From the NCBI RefSeq assembly GCF_040436345.1, contig NC_133220.1, forward strand, positions 11,043,664-11,107,663: DNA of 64,000 bases. Direction: 5' to 3'. How positions within the stretch are numbered: the stretch's first letter is position 1; each line of letters starts with the position of its first letter. The position numbers were made by a program, and so were the translations under genes. The stretch is from Pagrus major. Lineage: Eukaryota > Chordata > Actinopteri > Spariformes > Sparidae. Positions 12,650 to 26,353 of the stretch are shown piece by piece. The notes beneath the pieces were generated by a model. The model ran no database searches and was not told where the DNA came from. It saw only the letters and a program-made list of their open reading frames with translations.

Positions 12650-13235
12650 ATGTTGTTTTTTCTCTTAAATCATTGTTTTTCTGCTCCGCCCATGTTAAAA
12701 ATATGGATGGAGCTATGTGTTTGAAAAGTGAAGTCAATGCAGAAGTGCCTTAAACTTGCATTCTTTCTAATGGCCAGCAGGAGGCGACACAATTGGTTTT
12801 AAAAAAGAAGTCCAACTGTATGTAAGCTCATGAGAAAATGACCCTCCTACTTCTGACTTGATTTATAACCTCAGTAAACTGTTTCCTTATGAGTTTATGG
12901 TCTCAAACATTAGTTTCAAGTCTTCTTAAAAACAGCATGATGTTCGTTTTGTAAATTATTGTCCTGTTTAGAGTAAAAAAGATGATAAAGCAGGGTTTTC
13001 TTTAGGACGTGGCTACCTTCTGATGGACAAGTCACTACCACGGCGTGTCCTCTGATTCTCATTCAGATCCACTGAGGATATTCCCCTGAGGTCCAACCTC
13101 TCGTCCATATACGGTCCCTTCTGGCTCCAAAAAATCCAAGATGGTGACAACTGTAATGCCAAAGTCAAGGCTTCAAAACTGGAGTCCACAAACCAGTGTG
13201 TGATGTCACATTGAGTTTACACCTTCTAGATGAAT
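12650..13235. repeat. Dispersed fish repeat (about 0.6 kb)
   Basis: Contains AAGTGAAGTCAATGCAGAAG, GGCCAGCAGGAGGCGACAC and ACCACGGCGTGTCCTCTGAT, segments I recall from many teleost genomes as one non-coding repeat. No ORF; family name not known to me. Confidence 0.5.
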
Positions 13236-13244
13236 TGCAGTATC

Positions 13245-13500
13245 TTCAGAGATCATCTGACCCGTCATCTAGCGCCACCGCCAGGTCAAAATTACAATTT
13301 GTCCAGCTCACAATACCTGCAAAACGATTTTTTAGTGCTAACAAGCGAATATTAGCATGCTAACACGCCAAACTAAGATGTTGAACATTTTAGTGGTGTA
13401 AACAAGAGCTACACTTCCACCAGCTGCACGGCTAACTGAGTTAACTAGCTAACAGCAGCTACAGTTAGCAGCTACTCTGGTGAAATGCTGCACCCCTATT
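13245..13500 (-). repeat. Dispersed repeat family B, inverted copy
   Basis: On the minus strand it reads TTTTGCAGGTATTGTGAGCT...TTTTGACCTGGCGGTGGCGC...CTAGATGACGGGTCAGATGA. The same family appears in the other orientation at about 52140-52460 and 56740-57075. Confidence 0.5.
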
Positions 13501-14879
13501 TGTTTGCAGCATGAACTGCCAGATGGTCAGTTCTTACATACTGCAACATTGTTTGAAGTGACCATTGAAGTGACCGTTGTTCTGTATACACCTGATAGCC
13601 GACTGCACTCTTATGCATGGGAGCATTATTTTTAAAAGTAGCTGTCCTCATTGGTAGGAGGTCCTGGTGATAAGTGGTATTTGACGAGCCAATATCCATT
13701 TAAAAACAAACATAGTAAACTAATAAATGGTTTCAAAATAATTAACATTCAGCTTCCATCGCTCACATTCCTTTTCGTTTAAGGCCAATGTATGCCTTAT
13801 CACCAGAGTGCAGCTCTGAAACCCACACAGTTCTGCTAATACACTCTCCTGGAACAACATTTCTTCTTGGCTTATAAAATATTTCTGCACCAAACCCTTG
13901 AGTTGAATCCTCGTGAGGTTTCTGGTTGCGTCGCGTAGCCTCCGTGTATTGGTATGTGCAGGAATCAGATACCCAGGCATGTGTGTCCCAAAGGTGCTGA
14001 AAAGAGCTGGTCACTGCCGTGTTACTGGGGACAGACGGACAGGTATTCAACTCTGACCGGGTATCTTCTTATCCAGTGGAACATTGTCGGCCATTGTTGC
14101 CATGGTGTGGCTGCATGGGTCACTGCTTGGGGAAAATGGAGCAGCTATAAATCTTTCAGATTGTCATCGCGCTGGTTTTTCACACACGTTCGTGGGGGTC
14201 CACAAATGGGTTAATGGTAGTTTATTGATACGTGGAGATATTCTCACTGTCTGCCTGCACTGATCACTGAACAACATGCTGAGCTGGAAATAATACTTCA
14301 CCCTCCTGCGCAAGCACTTTGTAGAAGTAGGCTTGTTGTAACATACATGATATAACACATTTCTTCCACTGTATTCGGGCATTGTTCACCACTGAGAGGT
14401 TTCTACTGCATCACTCTCTTTGATCAAACATGAATAATAAATGAAGGCAAGCTGCTAAACCTCCTTCACTATCTCTCCTCCCTGCTGCTTGCACCTGACA
14501 AGAACGCTCCACCCAGGAACCCCATTATGTCAGCAGCAACCGACTCCGGTTTCTTACACGATAATACAGACATTCACTTTTTTATTATTTTATTTAGCAC
14601 AGAAAATAGCTGAGCTGAATAACAGTTAAAGCTGTACTCACTCAATATTTTTATCATGAGTCAAGGGGAAAGATGTGGGTCATGGTGGAGTGTTTTAGCT
14701 TCTTTCAGCTCATTGTTTTGGTTTTACAGCCCCCAGTCTCACTGGGGGTCAGCTTTTTCATGGCCGATACCAATACTGATTATAAGAAATCATGGAGGCT
14801 GAAAAACAATATTTGGGACAGATATTCGTTTGAAGTTAAAATGAAAATCTTTGTCTCAAAATTTCACCTGTGATGAAAT

Positions 14880-15140
14880 AAAGTAAAAGTACTTTTACAA
14901 AGTACTGTTCTTAAGTGCAATTTTGAGGTACTTTACTTGAGTATTTTCATTTTCTGCTACTTTATACTTCCTCTCCACTACATTTATTTGATACATTTAG
15001 TTGCTAGTTATTTTGCAGATTCAGATTATTTTAGTGTTTATAGGCTGTTAATTGTGACGTGTTACCAATCAGATATTGTTGTAGGGGGGACATGATATGA
15101 TGCTACATCGGAGCCAAAGTAGCACATTTTTTAAATTAGT
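14880..15140. repeat. Dispersed repeat family E
   Basis: Contains AAAGTAAAAGTACTTTTACA, GAGGTACTTTACTTGAGTAT and CCACTACATTTATTTGATAC, plus GGAGCCAAAGTAGCACATTT shared with the copy at about 10.0 kb. Confidence 0.55.
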
Positions 15141-15224
15141 TTATTTTATCGGGAATCTGACTGATAATCAGAAAAACGTTACCCCTCGTTCACACTCACC
15201 AACCTTGTTTCCAGCTGCAACAGG

Positions 15225-15400
15225 CAGCTCAGCCGAAGCTCTAAAAACCTGTAGCACCTGAAGTACCTAAAAGGCAGACAGACACAGTCGGCGGCTAGCT
15301 GGGGAACATAGTGGAGCATTCAGATACTTCCTTCAGGAGCTGAAACCAAAAACAGAGCTAAATATTAGACTGAACATGTCTTGGATAGTAGGGTTAGGAA
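15225..15400 (-). repeat. Dispersed repeat family C, inverted fragment
   Basis: GGCTAGCTGGGGAACATAGT and CTTCCTTCAGGAGCTGAAAC are reverse complements of family C strings at about 7.90-7.99 kb. Confidence 0.5.
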
Positions 15401-15835
15401 CCAAACTCAGTACTTTTAGGGGAACCGGCCAAGTAATGTTGGCACCAAGTACCCATTCACGATAAATCAATCCGTGCCAAATTTTGGTACCTCAAAGCGC
15501 ATCTTTAGAGTAACATTATAGAGAGAAAGAGAAAGAGCGAGACGATAGGGAAAAATAAAAGCTGAGTGCATCATGTTTGATAGCCTGAGAGCCAAGACCC
15601 CTGCAGCGGCTGACATTTGCACACCTGCAGCCACTGCTGCGCTCATAAATGGAGAGTTACACCCATTTGCCATCTTCAGGTAATTATAAGCCAGGCGGAT
15701 GAGTTGTTGTTGGAGGTAACTGGGCTTTTTTCACTCTCTTGGTCGATGTTATCGTTAGCATTTTTACTAGCTTTAGCCAAAACTCAGCTACTGACTGCAA
15801 CCAAAATTTCTTACCAACATGCTGTTTTTTTTTTA

Positions 15836-15969
15836 GTTGACAGGAATGGGGGGAGAGAGAGGGGGATGACATGCAGCAAAGGGCCATGGTTTGGATTTGA
15901 ACCTCAGTCAGCTGTGGAGAAGACACAGCCTCTGTGCATGGGGCCACGCTCTGGGTAACCAATGAATTG
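15836..15969 (-). mobile_element. Partial, diverged tRNA-derived SINE
   Basis: Read on the minus strand it has a B-box-like GGTTCAAATCC (15903-15893) followed by the body CCCTTTGCTGCATGTCATCC and a C/T-rich tail. I recall this as the 3' part of a common fish SINE. The A-box end near 15947-15966 is degraded (AGAGCG remains). Confidence 0.6.
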
Positions 15970-16076
15970 GTCTTTAAATGAATGGATGGATTTTTAGATA
16001 GTTTTGCCATTAACATTAGTTTTCTCTTGTTGCGACTCAAGAGAGTGAGTACACCGTTGTTATAACTAATATAACA

Positions 16077-16113
16077 ATATCCTTGTGATGACTAATGGTC
16101 AACACAAGGATAT
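16077..16113. repeat. Perfect 11-nt inverted repeat, 15-nt loop
   Basis: ATATCCTTGTG (16077-16087) and CACAAGGATAT (16103-16113). A small hairpin of unknown meaning. Confidence 0.5.
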
Positions 16114-16410
16114 AAAAGACCCACGCTGTAATTAACCATAGTTGTCCCTGAAGGTGTGAGGTTTTCTAGGGCAGCAGAATTCCCTCTAAACCAACACTGA
16201 CTTAGACACACACACATCCATGAACACACACGTGCACAGCTCGTCTCGTCTTCTTTCTTTGTGGTGTATTTGGGCAAAGGAACAGAAGCTGCGTCATCTG
16301 CACAGCGATGACGACGCTTTGTTTGAGGCAAGACGCCCTCTCTTCATCAAGAGATCATTGCATACATAATGAATAAGCTCCGTGAGCGCACTGGGACACA
16401 TTCACCCCCT

Positions 16411-16468
<58 letters not shown>
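16411..16468. repeat. (CA)29 microsatellite
   Basis: Uninterrupted CA dinucleotide run, the longest in the window. Confidence 0.95.
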
Positions 16469-16470
<2 letters not shown>

Positions 16471-17564
16471 CCTTCTGCTGCTGATTCTCTATTTGTCACT
16501 CCACTCTGGACTGCTTATGAAGCACATTTGAATGTCCTCGTTTAATCAAGATTTTAATTTTCTCAGAATAATTACTCTTTGTCCTAATCGCTCTGATAAA
16601 ACAATTTCATACTGTTTCATATCTGTCGTGATAAAACCCAACGTTCTCCATAAGGGATCATGCATTAGTGAACTGATAAGCAGGAAGATGTCAAATTAGT
16701 TTCAACACAGATAACGTACATGAGCGAGGAGAAGGTGGAGGGAAGTTAAAAAGCTGCTGGTAGGTCTAAACTAAATGCGCTGCAGTGGAGGCATTACAGA
16801 TTTCCTGCTCCTGCTCTGTGCACAATCTCAGAGTTGGAAGTGGGATGTAAAAGGGGAGAGGCCCTGGGACTGAGATGTTGATAAAATATTAACTCCAACA
16901 GGATATTTAAAGCCTCTGACATTCTTTCACTGGTCGGGATGTTGGAAATGGGCTCCACCAGATGTAGCTGGCAGCAAGGATGCAGTTTCCACCTTAAGTC
17001 AAGTGAATGGGAGAAATGATCCAGATAAAAAGGTTTACTCGACTCATTTTGACTTATTTTAACATGTTTGGACAGTTTTAAATTGTTGTTTTAATCCATC
17101 ATTACCACGTGTCTTTTGGCTATCACATTAATATCAGTCTTTTTAAATACGATGGGGAGTTAAGGACCTGAAAAAAGTCTTTTCCTCAATGCTTTCAGGA
17201 GCTTTCACTTCTCTTCTCAGCCTTCATAAACATCCACTGACTTCCCTTCATTTATTAATATTTTATGTTCATGGTGTGTGGTGTTTTATACCATTTTAGG
17301 TGCTGCATACATAGCCAGAGCTCGGAGACAAATGTTAAAGTCACTGCGACTCCACTGATTTATGAAAAATTAGCCTGAAATGATTCATTTGTGGCTTTAG
17401 TGTGGCTTTATTACGTAATTACTTATGGGTTGCTGTGTGATAAATCCCTCTGGCTGGCATTTATACTTTATATTTGGTAATAATACAGCTATAAAAAATG
17501 GCAGTCCATTTATCAAAGCTTTTCATTTTGACACTTTCTAATAAAAAATCGTGTCTGGAGTTAT

Positions 17565-17850
17565 AAATGTTAGAGAAATAAACATATTTGGGGAAATAAA
17601 CTTTATTGCTGAGATGAGAAGATTATTGCCTCATGTCTCACATCTGGAGCCATTAGCTCATTAACTAAGTTTAGCATTAAAATGTATCATATAATCTCTA
17701 GTTATATCTTGTTTGTTTAATCCGCACAAAAATGTGACAGTCTGCCACATCTCGCCAGCAACCAACAGAGACCCCAGCTAGCTAGTCCCTGTTATATTGC
17801 TAAGCTAAACCAACCGTCTCATAGCGATGGCTTCATACTGATCATACCAT
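17565..17850. repeat. Diverged MITE-like repeat
   Basis: Left end AGAAATAAACATATTTGGGG...GCTGAGATGAGAAGATTATT, right end GCTAAGCTAAACCAACCGTC. A reverse-complement end fragment (TATTGATCTTCTCAACTAAG) lies at about 18560-18690. I recall the family from fish. Confidence 0.45.
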
Positions 17851-18059
17851 TGACAATGACTACCACTGAGATCAATGACATGACAAAAAATTCAAAGTAT
17901 ACGTCAAATAAATGTACCATATCCTTATTGTCCTTGTCATGCCGATTTAAATATATGTTTGTGTTCATTTTTCTGATAAGTTTGGTTCTTAGTTATTTGT
18001 TGCTGTAAAGAGAGGGTATGATGCCATGATTGACAGCTGAACCCTTGCACGATTGCCAG

Positions 18060-18400
18060 CCCGGTCGCCAGGTTATAATGTTAGAAGTTAACGTTCTGTA
18101 AAACCACAGATACGTCCAACGTCGACACGTGTAGCAAACGTGGCATATCACGTTCACATCAAATGCTTATTACCTGACTTTCACATCAGGTCCATCCCTG
18201 ATCGTCCCTTTTAAGCCGAACTATGGTTTTTTCCCAACACTAACCGGGTGTTTTTTGTGCCTAAACCTAACAAGAGCATCACCACAGCGTTGTGAGAAGA
18301 GAGAAACAGAGAATTGAACCCTGAACAAACGTTAAGTTGCAACATAAAGAAACATTCAGTTTTAGCTAATCTGTGGTTTTGCAGAAATTCACTTAGTGAA
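18060..18400. repeat. Dispersed repeat related to the fold-back family
   Basis: GGCATATCACGTTCACATCA and CCTGACTTTCACATCAGG recur in diverged form at about 9310-9360, 33225-33275 and 51985-52025. Adjacent ACTAACCGGGTGTTTTTTGT resembles the arms at 32.8 and 33.0 kb. Confidence 0.45.
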
Positions 18401-19799
18401 CATTGATTTGGGCGATTGGGTTGCAATTGATCAGGTCGGTTTATGGGCGAGCCATCAATACCTCCACTGCCCAAACACCCAAAAGGACCCTGGCTTTGAA
18501 AATGACATCACCAGTGCGAGATTGCAGCGCCCATATGCAGAATATTTTGGCTTCATTTTTTAACAGTGAAAGGACGTGGAGAAACATCGTCCATATGTCT
18601 ATTAAACATACAGATATGGTATTGATCTTCTCAACTAAGTCTCGACAATAAAGCAAATGATTTCCCATAAATGTCCGAAATATTCCTGAATAAGGATTTT
18701 AGTCAAGATAGTTGTTTTCAGAAGGCCCTTTTTTCATTGTCCCACCAAGTCCAGTGCAATGCTGGAGGATAATAACTGATGTACAAAAACACCCTGCGCT
18801 CACATTAACACCAGCATCTTTACCTCACGGGGTCTTTGTTGTTGTTCTTGTTATTGTCCTTTCATTCATAAATCCACACACTAACCCTCTAACCTTGCGG
18901 CACAAACAGCCTCAGGGCTCCTAAACATGAACTCTCTTCTTTTGAGCTCTATATGTCGTCGCCTCCGATGACACAGGATCACCAAACCCACTTCCATTAC
19001 TCAGATTAAAACCACTTCTACCACCAGCACGGCTCTCAGTGTTGATTAGTCCCGCCACAGCTCGGGTCAGAGGGCCATCGTGAACTGTTGACACCTGGTA
19101 GTGAAGCTTATCGAGTCCTGCATCACTGATCATCAACCTGTGACCTCACTGTGTTTATTGTAAAAGAGGATTTTCCCGTACTGGTCGGGTCTCTCATGCG
19201 ACTTCATGTCTCCTGGTTTTGTGTGCACTCATGAGCTCCGGAGCATCTGTTCGTCAGTTGTGCTGTGTGCTCTCTGACAGGTTCACTGTCCCCTGTGAGA
19301 TGGGATGCATGCTTGGCTGATCTTAACGCAGCCTATTTGTCACCCATAGAGGGGTGGAGGAGGGTGTGTGTATGTGTATGTGCTAGCTAGTGTGTTCTCA
19401 TACCCATTCAGTGTGGCCATCACACAATATGAGTGTATTGATCCTCTATGTGACTGTGGAGGGAGCAGGCGTGGACATATTGTCCTATTGTGACTTATCT
19501 CACCAGTGGAAGAGACTCAATTACTCATAAGACCAACAGAAACCTGCAGAGTATTCATGGAGTATCTATCCTGACTTTTTTGTTATTAAGAAGTATTTCC
19601 ATTGCGTGTTTATTTATACTTGCTGTTGTTCTTTTTACTCCTTTACAACCCTGATCCAAAAAGAGGTGAGCTGCTGTGTAAAACATAAATAAAACAGAAA
19701 GAGATTTTTGAAATACACTTGGGAAAGCTGTGGAAAGCTCCAAAAACACCTGTTTGGAACATTTGACAGGTAAACAGGTTTATTTGTAAGAGGTGACTG

Positions 19800-20382
19800 T
19801 ATCATGACTGGGCGTCATCAGAAGGCTCAGTCATTCACAAGCAAGGGCATGTTGATGAAGAGTTGGGTGAAGTTTCGTAGTCCACAAAATATTTAAAAAT
19901 ATTTTTTTTTAAATACAAAAAACAAAGGAGCAACATAGCTCCTTGCAGCTCATCTGGCACAATCCAAGTCTCTGGAAGCCCCAAAACCTCAAATTGATTT
20001 GACAATATTTACCTCCTCAACTTGGACTCAAGCTCATGCACCCACTTCAGACGAAGTACATGCTAGCGCTTTTAGCTCAGCAGCTACAGTGAAGATTTCT
20101 GCTCTAAAAAGGGTGTAAATAACGTTTTTCTGATTGCTTCCCGAGACTGAGATTTCGCCGGATGAGCTGTATGAAGCCATTTTATGTATTTCCAGTTGTT
20201 TTATTACATTTTAAAACAAGTCCCCATCTACTTCAGTTTTTTAGGGGAACGTTGCAACACCTGTTTTGCTGTGAAGCTCCAGAAATGATTTGTGGACTAT
20301 GAAAATTCACCTGATATTTCATCGGCATGAGAGCGAGTAGATAATGACCGAATTTCAATTTTTGGGTGAACACATCCTTTAA
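19800..20382. mobile_element. Long inverted-repeat dispersed element
   Basis: Termini GTGAAGTTTCGTAGTCCACA (from 19868) and TGTGGACTATGAAAATTCACC (from 20290) are inverted relative to each other. Internal sequence also mirrors itself (CTTCAGACGAAGTACATGCT near the centre). I recall this as a common, non-coding teleost repeat with MITE-like structure. Confidence 0.55.
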
Positions 20383-21670
20383 ATTGCTACGACTAAATAG
20401 GGTCTTATTATGGTTATTAAATTTTTACATTCTCAGGGATTTTATCCTGAACTCTGGGTAACTGCATGATCTGTGGTCTGTTCTACTGACCTTATTTTCT
20501 TCTGCCTTTGCTTGTGACACACTTTAGTCAACTCATGTTGTTTTACATGTGATATAGAAATATATCTGACTTGCCTTCACTGGATATTTTGTTAAAATGA
20601 ATCTTTCTCAGTCGAACTCATTGACTGTTGAGAGAAACTGAGGCACAAACACTTCACCTGACTTCTGCATCAACACCCCTAGAGGGCAGTAATGCTTTCT
20701 GCTTCCTTTGTCCTCATCACTGCACAAACAAGGTTCCAAGTAAAACTGAACATCTATCTCCATTATAATAATCTGCACTTCAAGCCAAACAACTGAAACC
20801 GTGGTCACTGCTCCTGTATGCAACTGAAGCAACTGCAGGGCTTTTCAGGTGATGATAGTAAACCCTCACAGGCTGATAACAGAGCAGGGAGTTAATGAGT
20901 GTAAAAAGGCTGAACAGCTCCTAATAACGGGGTGTGGTCCGGTGCCAGGGCAGCCCTGTTGGATTAGCAGCAGGTCCCACAGCGCTTGTCTCCTAATTAC
21001 AAGCTGGTAAGCACAGTGCAAGCCTGTATGACTGCTCAACCGTGCTCCTGTGGGCATGCTACCATCCCTGACAAACAACACACAGACACACACCCACACA
21101 CTCACTCCTCCCTAACAACATTGTGACAGCAGCGGCCACCTGCAGCAGGCCTACATGTGTTCCCGCCTGCCTGTGTCCTCAGTTGCTGCTGCTCCATCCA
21201 TCCACCCTTCCCGCCTGCCTGCCCGATTCTCCCTGTTTGCCCTGTTTTTTTAGCAGAGCGAGCTGCAGTGCTGCACTGCATCGCTGGATCAAAGCAAGAC
21301 TAATGACTACAGCAGAGATGTAGCTACAGAACCGAGGCCCCAAGTGTTCCCGCTCGCAGTGCAGAGCTGTAGTTAAACCACAAGTGGACTAAAGATAGAA
21401 GATAGCACAAGACAAGATGGCAGCAAGCTCTATAAAAAGACACTGTGCAGGTGTGGATGTGGCAGGTGAGGAGAGGAACAGCATCACCTGAGAAATAAAA
21501 AGCTGTGATATGTTACATTTGCTTTTTTTTTTCCTCTCATGGATCTCAAAGAAAGAAACAAAAAACATCTTCTCTATTGTGTCTCTGCCATGAAAAGTTG
21601 ACTGTGAAGGATTTTTGCCTTTCTCCTCCTCTGCCATCTCCTTTCCAACTGTCTCCTCCTCTGCTCACGT

Positions 21671-21694
21671 TCCTCCTCCTCCTCCTCCTCTCTC
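21671..21694. repeat. (TCC)n microsatellite
   Basis: Six to seven TCC/CTC trinucleotides within a longer pyrimidine-rich stretch. Confidence 0.8.
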
Positions 21695-24600
21695 TTTCTC
21701 CAACAAAAAAGGGCTATTAATAGAACACCCTGCTCTCTCTTTTTAAACTGCAGGGAGCATATACCGTGCACTTAAAGGGAGTGAAGAAGCTGAAGATACC
21801 GGGAGGCGTTTGAAAATGTCCTCCACACTGCCCGTGGCTACAAAGAACGCTGGATGTCCTAAGAATAACAACAAAGAGGCCTCTGATCGATTCATGGCAT
21901 TTCGTATCAGCGCAGACGCTGCACGGCTAAAATTAGCTCCTCAAATCATTTGCTGACTAAATACCTGGTGAGGAGAAAACAAGGCTGGATGAACATTTGA
22001 AAAAAACACCTCTCGATGCCAAGAGAAATTATTTTTAAACCAAAAAAACAGCGACACACACAATAAACACACCGAACACAGTTTCAGTTGAATTATTATT
22101 GGCTTCATTATTGATATTACTTTGTCAGGGTTATGAGCATTTGGAAGGATTATATGCATTTTTAATTTCACATGTTTTTCTTGTCCATAGATTGTCCTTT
22201 TTGTCTCGTAAAGTGCAGATAATACTACGTTTTTAAATCCAGACTTCACATACAGTATATAGTACATGGTTTTTCGCTCTATCATCAGCATCCATTGGTT
22301 ATTATTTACATTATTCTGTCACATTTCATTTCATAGAAAGAAAATCCATTATCCACTGTACCAACGTTGATGGATGTTTTCAGGCCTCTATATGACACCG
22401 GGGGGAGGAGGTTGGTGGGGCGGGGCGGGTGAACGACTGTACATATTGTTTCAGTGGATGCCACACTATCAGGCTCTGGGGGTCAAACATAAAAAGAAAA
22501 CATCTCTGACACACACATGCATACAGATTGCATATTGATCGTCTTGTTTCCCATATGTATGAGTTGGTGTTGTTGGGTTTTTTTTCGGAGCCTCGTCTCA
22601 AAGAGCTGACGCTGCAGTTCAAACAAACCCAAAGCTCAGAAAGCTCATATTCACATTCAGCTAACGTGTGAGTGTTTTGACGTACAGCAGCAGAATATTG
22701 CAACGCGTGTCTCTTCTGCTTAGAGGGCCGTTTTAAAAAAATGCACCGTCAGCTCTTTGGATCAACATGAAATCGGTGAAAACACAAAAAAATTGTACTT
22801 AAACCTTCTCAACCACCGGCTAATTATCATTCTCTGCATAGATTTCTCAGTGTAGTCACTGTTGGGCACCCTTTCTCATGGAGCGGATTTTGCTGGTGGG
22901 TCCCTCAGCAGGTGAGAGATGATATTTTTTCTAGAGGCTGTGGCGCTCCCGATAAAGCAAAACATGATTGTTTGATTTTTGTTACCTTCCACTGAATAAA
23001 AACGCCTCACAGATTAGATCTGCAGGCATGCGGATGAGGATGATTCTACTCGTCTTTGTGCTTTAAGCAGAAATAATTGTCACATTGTGAACTCCGGTAG
23101 ATGAGTTGCTACAGTGGATTTGGCTGAGGTACAGTAATGTGCCCAATTTCAAACATAACAGATAAATGCTGCAAGAACATTTATCATAAATATCCATTCA
23201 AAACAAAAGAAAATCAATGAAATGAAGACAATAAGATACAATGCATTTGCATGCATAGACAAATATTTTTGGTCAGACTGTGAGTGTTTTTTTTTTCACA
23301 TATACAGATATGCAAATGGCTGTTGCATAAATGCAGCTGTACAACCAGGCTAAGACACTGACATTCAGTGGTTCGCTCTCTTTCTCTCTCTCATGCATGC
23401 ACACACATACACACACTCAAGCACATCGCTGTGCATCAACACACCCACATCAATACTCAACTGATGATCAATAAGATCTCGGTTGGACTGTGGAAGTCCA
23501 TAAAGGTTCATTCTTTTTTTAAAAAAACAAAAAACATCTATGTTCTCCACACAGACCCCTCCACTAAAGGATTATGGGAATATTGCTAACAGCTATTTGA
23601 TTCTGGTCCAACCTCGAGTTATCTCACTCCACCTTTATGCCGCTCTTGGGGAAGCAACAAATATGAACGTTTCCTAACATTCTCTAAAAATCTTTTCGAG
23701 ACACATGAAAGCAGACACGGATCCGGACAGAGAGACGACTTCAGGAGCCTCGTGTCAGGCAGTTGGACGAGGCACCCTGAGCACATATTGGCAGCGATGG
23801 CGTAGAAACATTTTGCTACTGCAGGCTGAAGACTGTAGTGAGCAGAATGAATAAAGATGTACATCCTGACATGACAGAATTCATTTAGACAGTTCTTTGC
23901 TACAGACCTTTTCCGAACCCGTCACCTTTCTAATTACCTAAGACATCTGTGAAAAGATGAAGAAAGGCAAGAGACTCAGGAGTGAAGTCAGAGGACCCCT
24001 AGGTTAGCCAATATCTGCTACACTGCTGCTAATTATCACTTCCCATATTGACGTTACTGCCTTTGAGTGTTACCTTGGCAGTGTTGAGCGAACGGTGGAA
24101 AATCTCAGCTGGAGACAATCCTAGAATCAGAACCTAATTCTCATTTGATGCCAACTTTTAAAGACAGATTGAGCTTCTGGCTTCAAAGAGTTCTCAGAGG
24201 ACAGCCAGACTCCATTTAAATTCTTAACAATTTAACGCCAATATATTAAAAAAAAAAAGCTTTCTGTTGCAAGATTCTGGTTAGGGATGATAGAGTTTTG
24301 AACAACGCCCTGCCTTTCATCAACCACTTCACAGAAGGCAGTTTTGGACTCAGCGGAGCAAACTTTTTGTGTTTAAATTTCAGGACGTGCGTTAAGACAA
24401 TGCTTTTGAAAAGGGTAAGTAAGAGTGTGTCTTTGGCACTCTGAAACAGGAGGACATAGAAACAGTGCTCGGAACGATTATTATTGGCATTGAAAATAAA
24501 AACATGGCAATGATTTGCGTTGTGGAAAGGCTCCCGCTTTCTCTTTAACATTGCTATTTTACGTTTTTTAAATTTTCAGATAAAAGTATATGTGTACTGT

Positions 24601-25268
24601 ATATGTCTGTATACATATATTTTATATATATAAGAAATAAATATATCTATTGTAATAATTATACTTTTTTTTAGTCTCAGAGGCTTCTTCTTTGAGCTTA
24701 AATGCATGCTTCTAGGAATGTTTTTGAGGTCATGCAACACTAGGAGAGTAGCGTAAACCCAGATAAAAGGCAGTTGGGGGGGAAGGAGGGGGGAAGCATT
24801 ATTCCATACACGAGTCCTTAAAAAGTCGCTATTTTGATCATGAGGACGTGATAATGTGACAAAAACCTGTGAAAAAAGACGGCGCTGCAAGTCTATCACA
24901 TCTGCAACTGGGATTAAATTGTCCAAAACTAGTAAGAGTGTGAGCCTGAAATCACACCTCGGCTGCGGCACGTTTTACAGCAAAAAAGTTTTAACGGCAA
25001 TGACTTCTACGTGGAATGTTAATATCGACAAGGACGCCGCATCCCGTTATAGGATGTGGCTCTTATGATTATTCCTTAAGAAATCCTCTAACGTACAGTT
25101 TTAGGTTCTTGTAACAGCTACCTGCAGGCATCCTTTTTAAAAGTGTGGTTTTGTATAGAAGGCAGTGTACAGACAAATATACAGTGTGTGATGAAGCAAG
25201 TGGCAGTCGAGAAACAAGTGGAAATTCTCATTCAGATAAAAATGTCATGCAATTATCTACTGACTATG

Positions 25269-25274
25269 TTTATT
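25269..25274 (-). terminator. First canonical poly(A) hexamer downstream of kcna2
   Basis: AATAAA on the minus strand about 1.08 kb past the kcna2 stop, the first canonical signal found by eye. Vertebrate kcna2 3'UTRs can be much longer, so this may be one of several alternative sites. Confidence 0.3.
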
Positions 25275-25351
25275 ACTAACAGCACCTACCTACCTACAGG
25301 CTATCAGTAAAGTCACAGTTAACCTACTTATCTATATGAATAAGTACTGGG

Positions 25352-25389
25352 CGTGTGTGTGTGTGTGCGTGTGTGTGTTTGTGTGTGTT
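25352..25389. repeat. (GT)n microsatellite, imperfect
   Basis: GT run with single C and T interruptions, about 1 kb downstream of the kcna2 stop and just before the first poly(A) hexamer on the minus strand. Confidence 0.85.
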
Positions 25390-26353
25390 AAACTGTGAAA
25401 AACAAACAAAACAAGAAGAAACATTCAAGTTGTCCTCAAAGCTCTGCAGTAAGACCAGTTTTGGGTGAATGGAAGGGGGAAAGCTTGCATTGCAATACAT
25501 ACAGTACATGTAAGACCAAAGCAGTGAAAAGTCAAGGCCATCCTCAGTCATTCATCAGATACTGATGCCTGCTGGGAAAAAAAAGGTGTCGAACCATAAG
25601 CTTAGCGCCGATGGCTGTCATTCATCCTTGAAAATTAACGTGGTGTACATTAACCACCAAACCTCGTCACAAGTCACCCACAGGCCACATCAGCGCAGGA
25701 GTGGGCTCGCTTTATGCTCACACATCCTCTTATTCCTAAATGGTGAAGCATAAGACAGTTTTGTTTCATTGGCTCCAGGAAGCAGCATATGTAGCGCGCG
25801 AGTAGGGCTCTTCAGAAAGCGCATGGCAGAGCAGTGTGCCTTGGGAAATGAGGGGGACCAAAGGGACGCGGGACTAAAGCAGGGCTTGTGTTGTGTTGCT
25901 TTTTTTTCTTTTTGAAAGCAGTAGATTATTTTTTCTTGCTGTGTTTCTCCCTTTTTTTCTTTTCTTTTTGTGCACTACTCTTGGCTACTGTTGTGAGCAG
26001 GGAATCTTTAAGTATTGTTATCATTATTCTTCTTTTTCTTTTTTTTAAACAGCCACACAGACAAAGCCAACTCCATGCAGAAATGCAAAATTAGAAATTT
26101 CACTCTGTTTGACAGTTATCAGGAGTTTTAAGGGCAAGTTGTGTGGAGTGAAGACAGGATGAGCGCGGGCGGAGTGAGCGGATGGTCTTTTATATATATA
26201 TATTTTTTATCACTGTCTATCGTCGTTATCAACATCCTGAATTTCTATTGCCTTGATTTTTCCAGCACACGTGAGGTGGGAGGCTGTACACCTGTCCCGT
26301 CCAGTTGCTCAGCTCCACATTTCCCGCTGTGACGGGGAGGAAATAGCAGATGA

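Larger units (their letters stand above)
20400..26353. other. Repeat-poor region downstream of kcna2
   Basis: About 6 kb with microsatellites but few of the dispersed families seen elsewhere. The part nearest kcna2 (at least to 25.3 kb, perhaps further) is probably its 3'UTR. No coding exon is recognised. Confidence 0.4.

Noticed and set aside
16411-16468. Repeat array as a possible CRISPR or satellite
   Set aside because: Plain dinucleotide microsatellite with no spacers. The genome is vertebrate.
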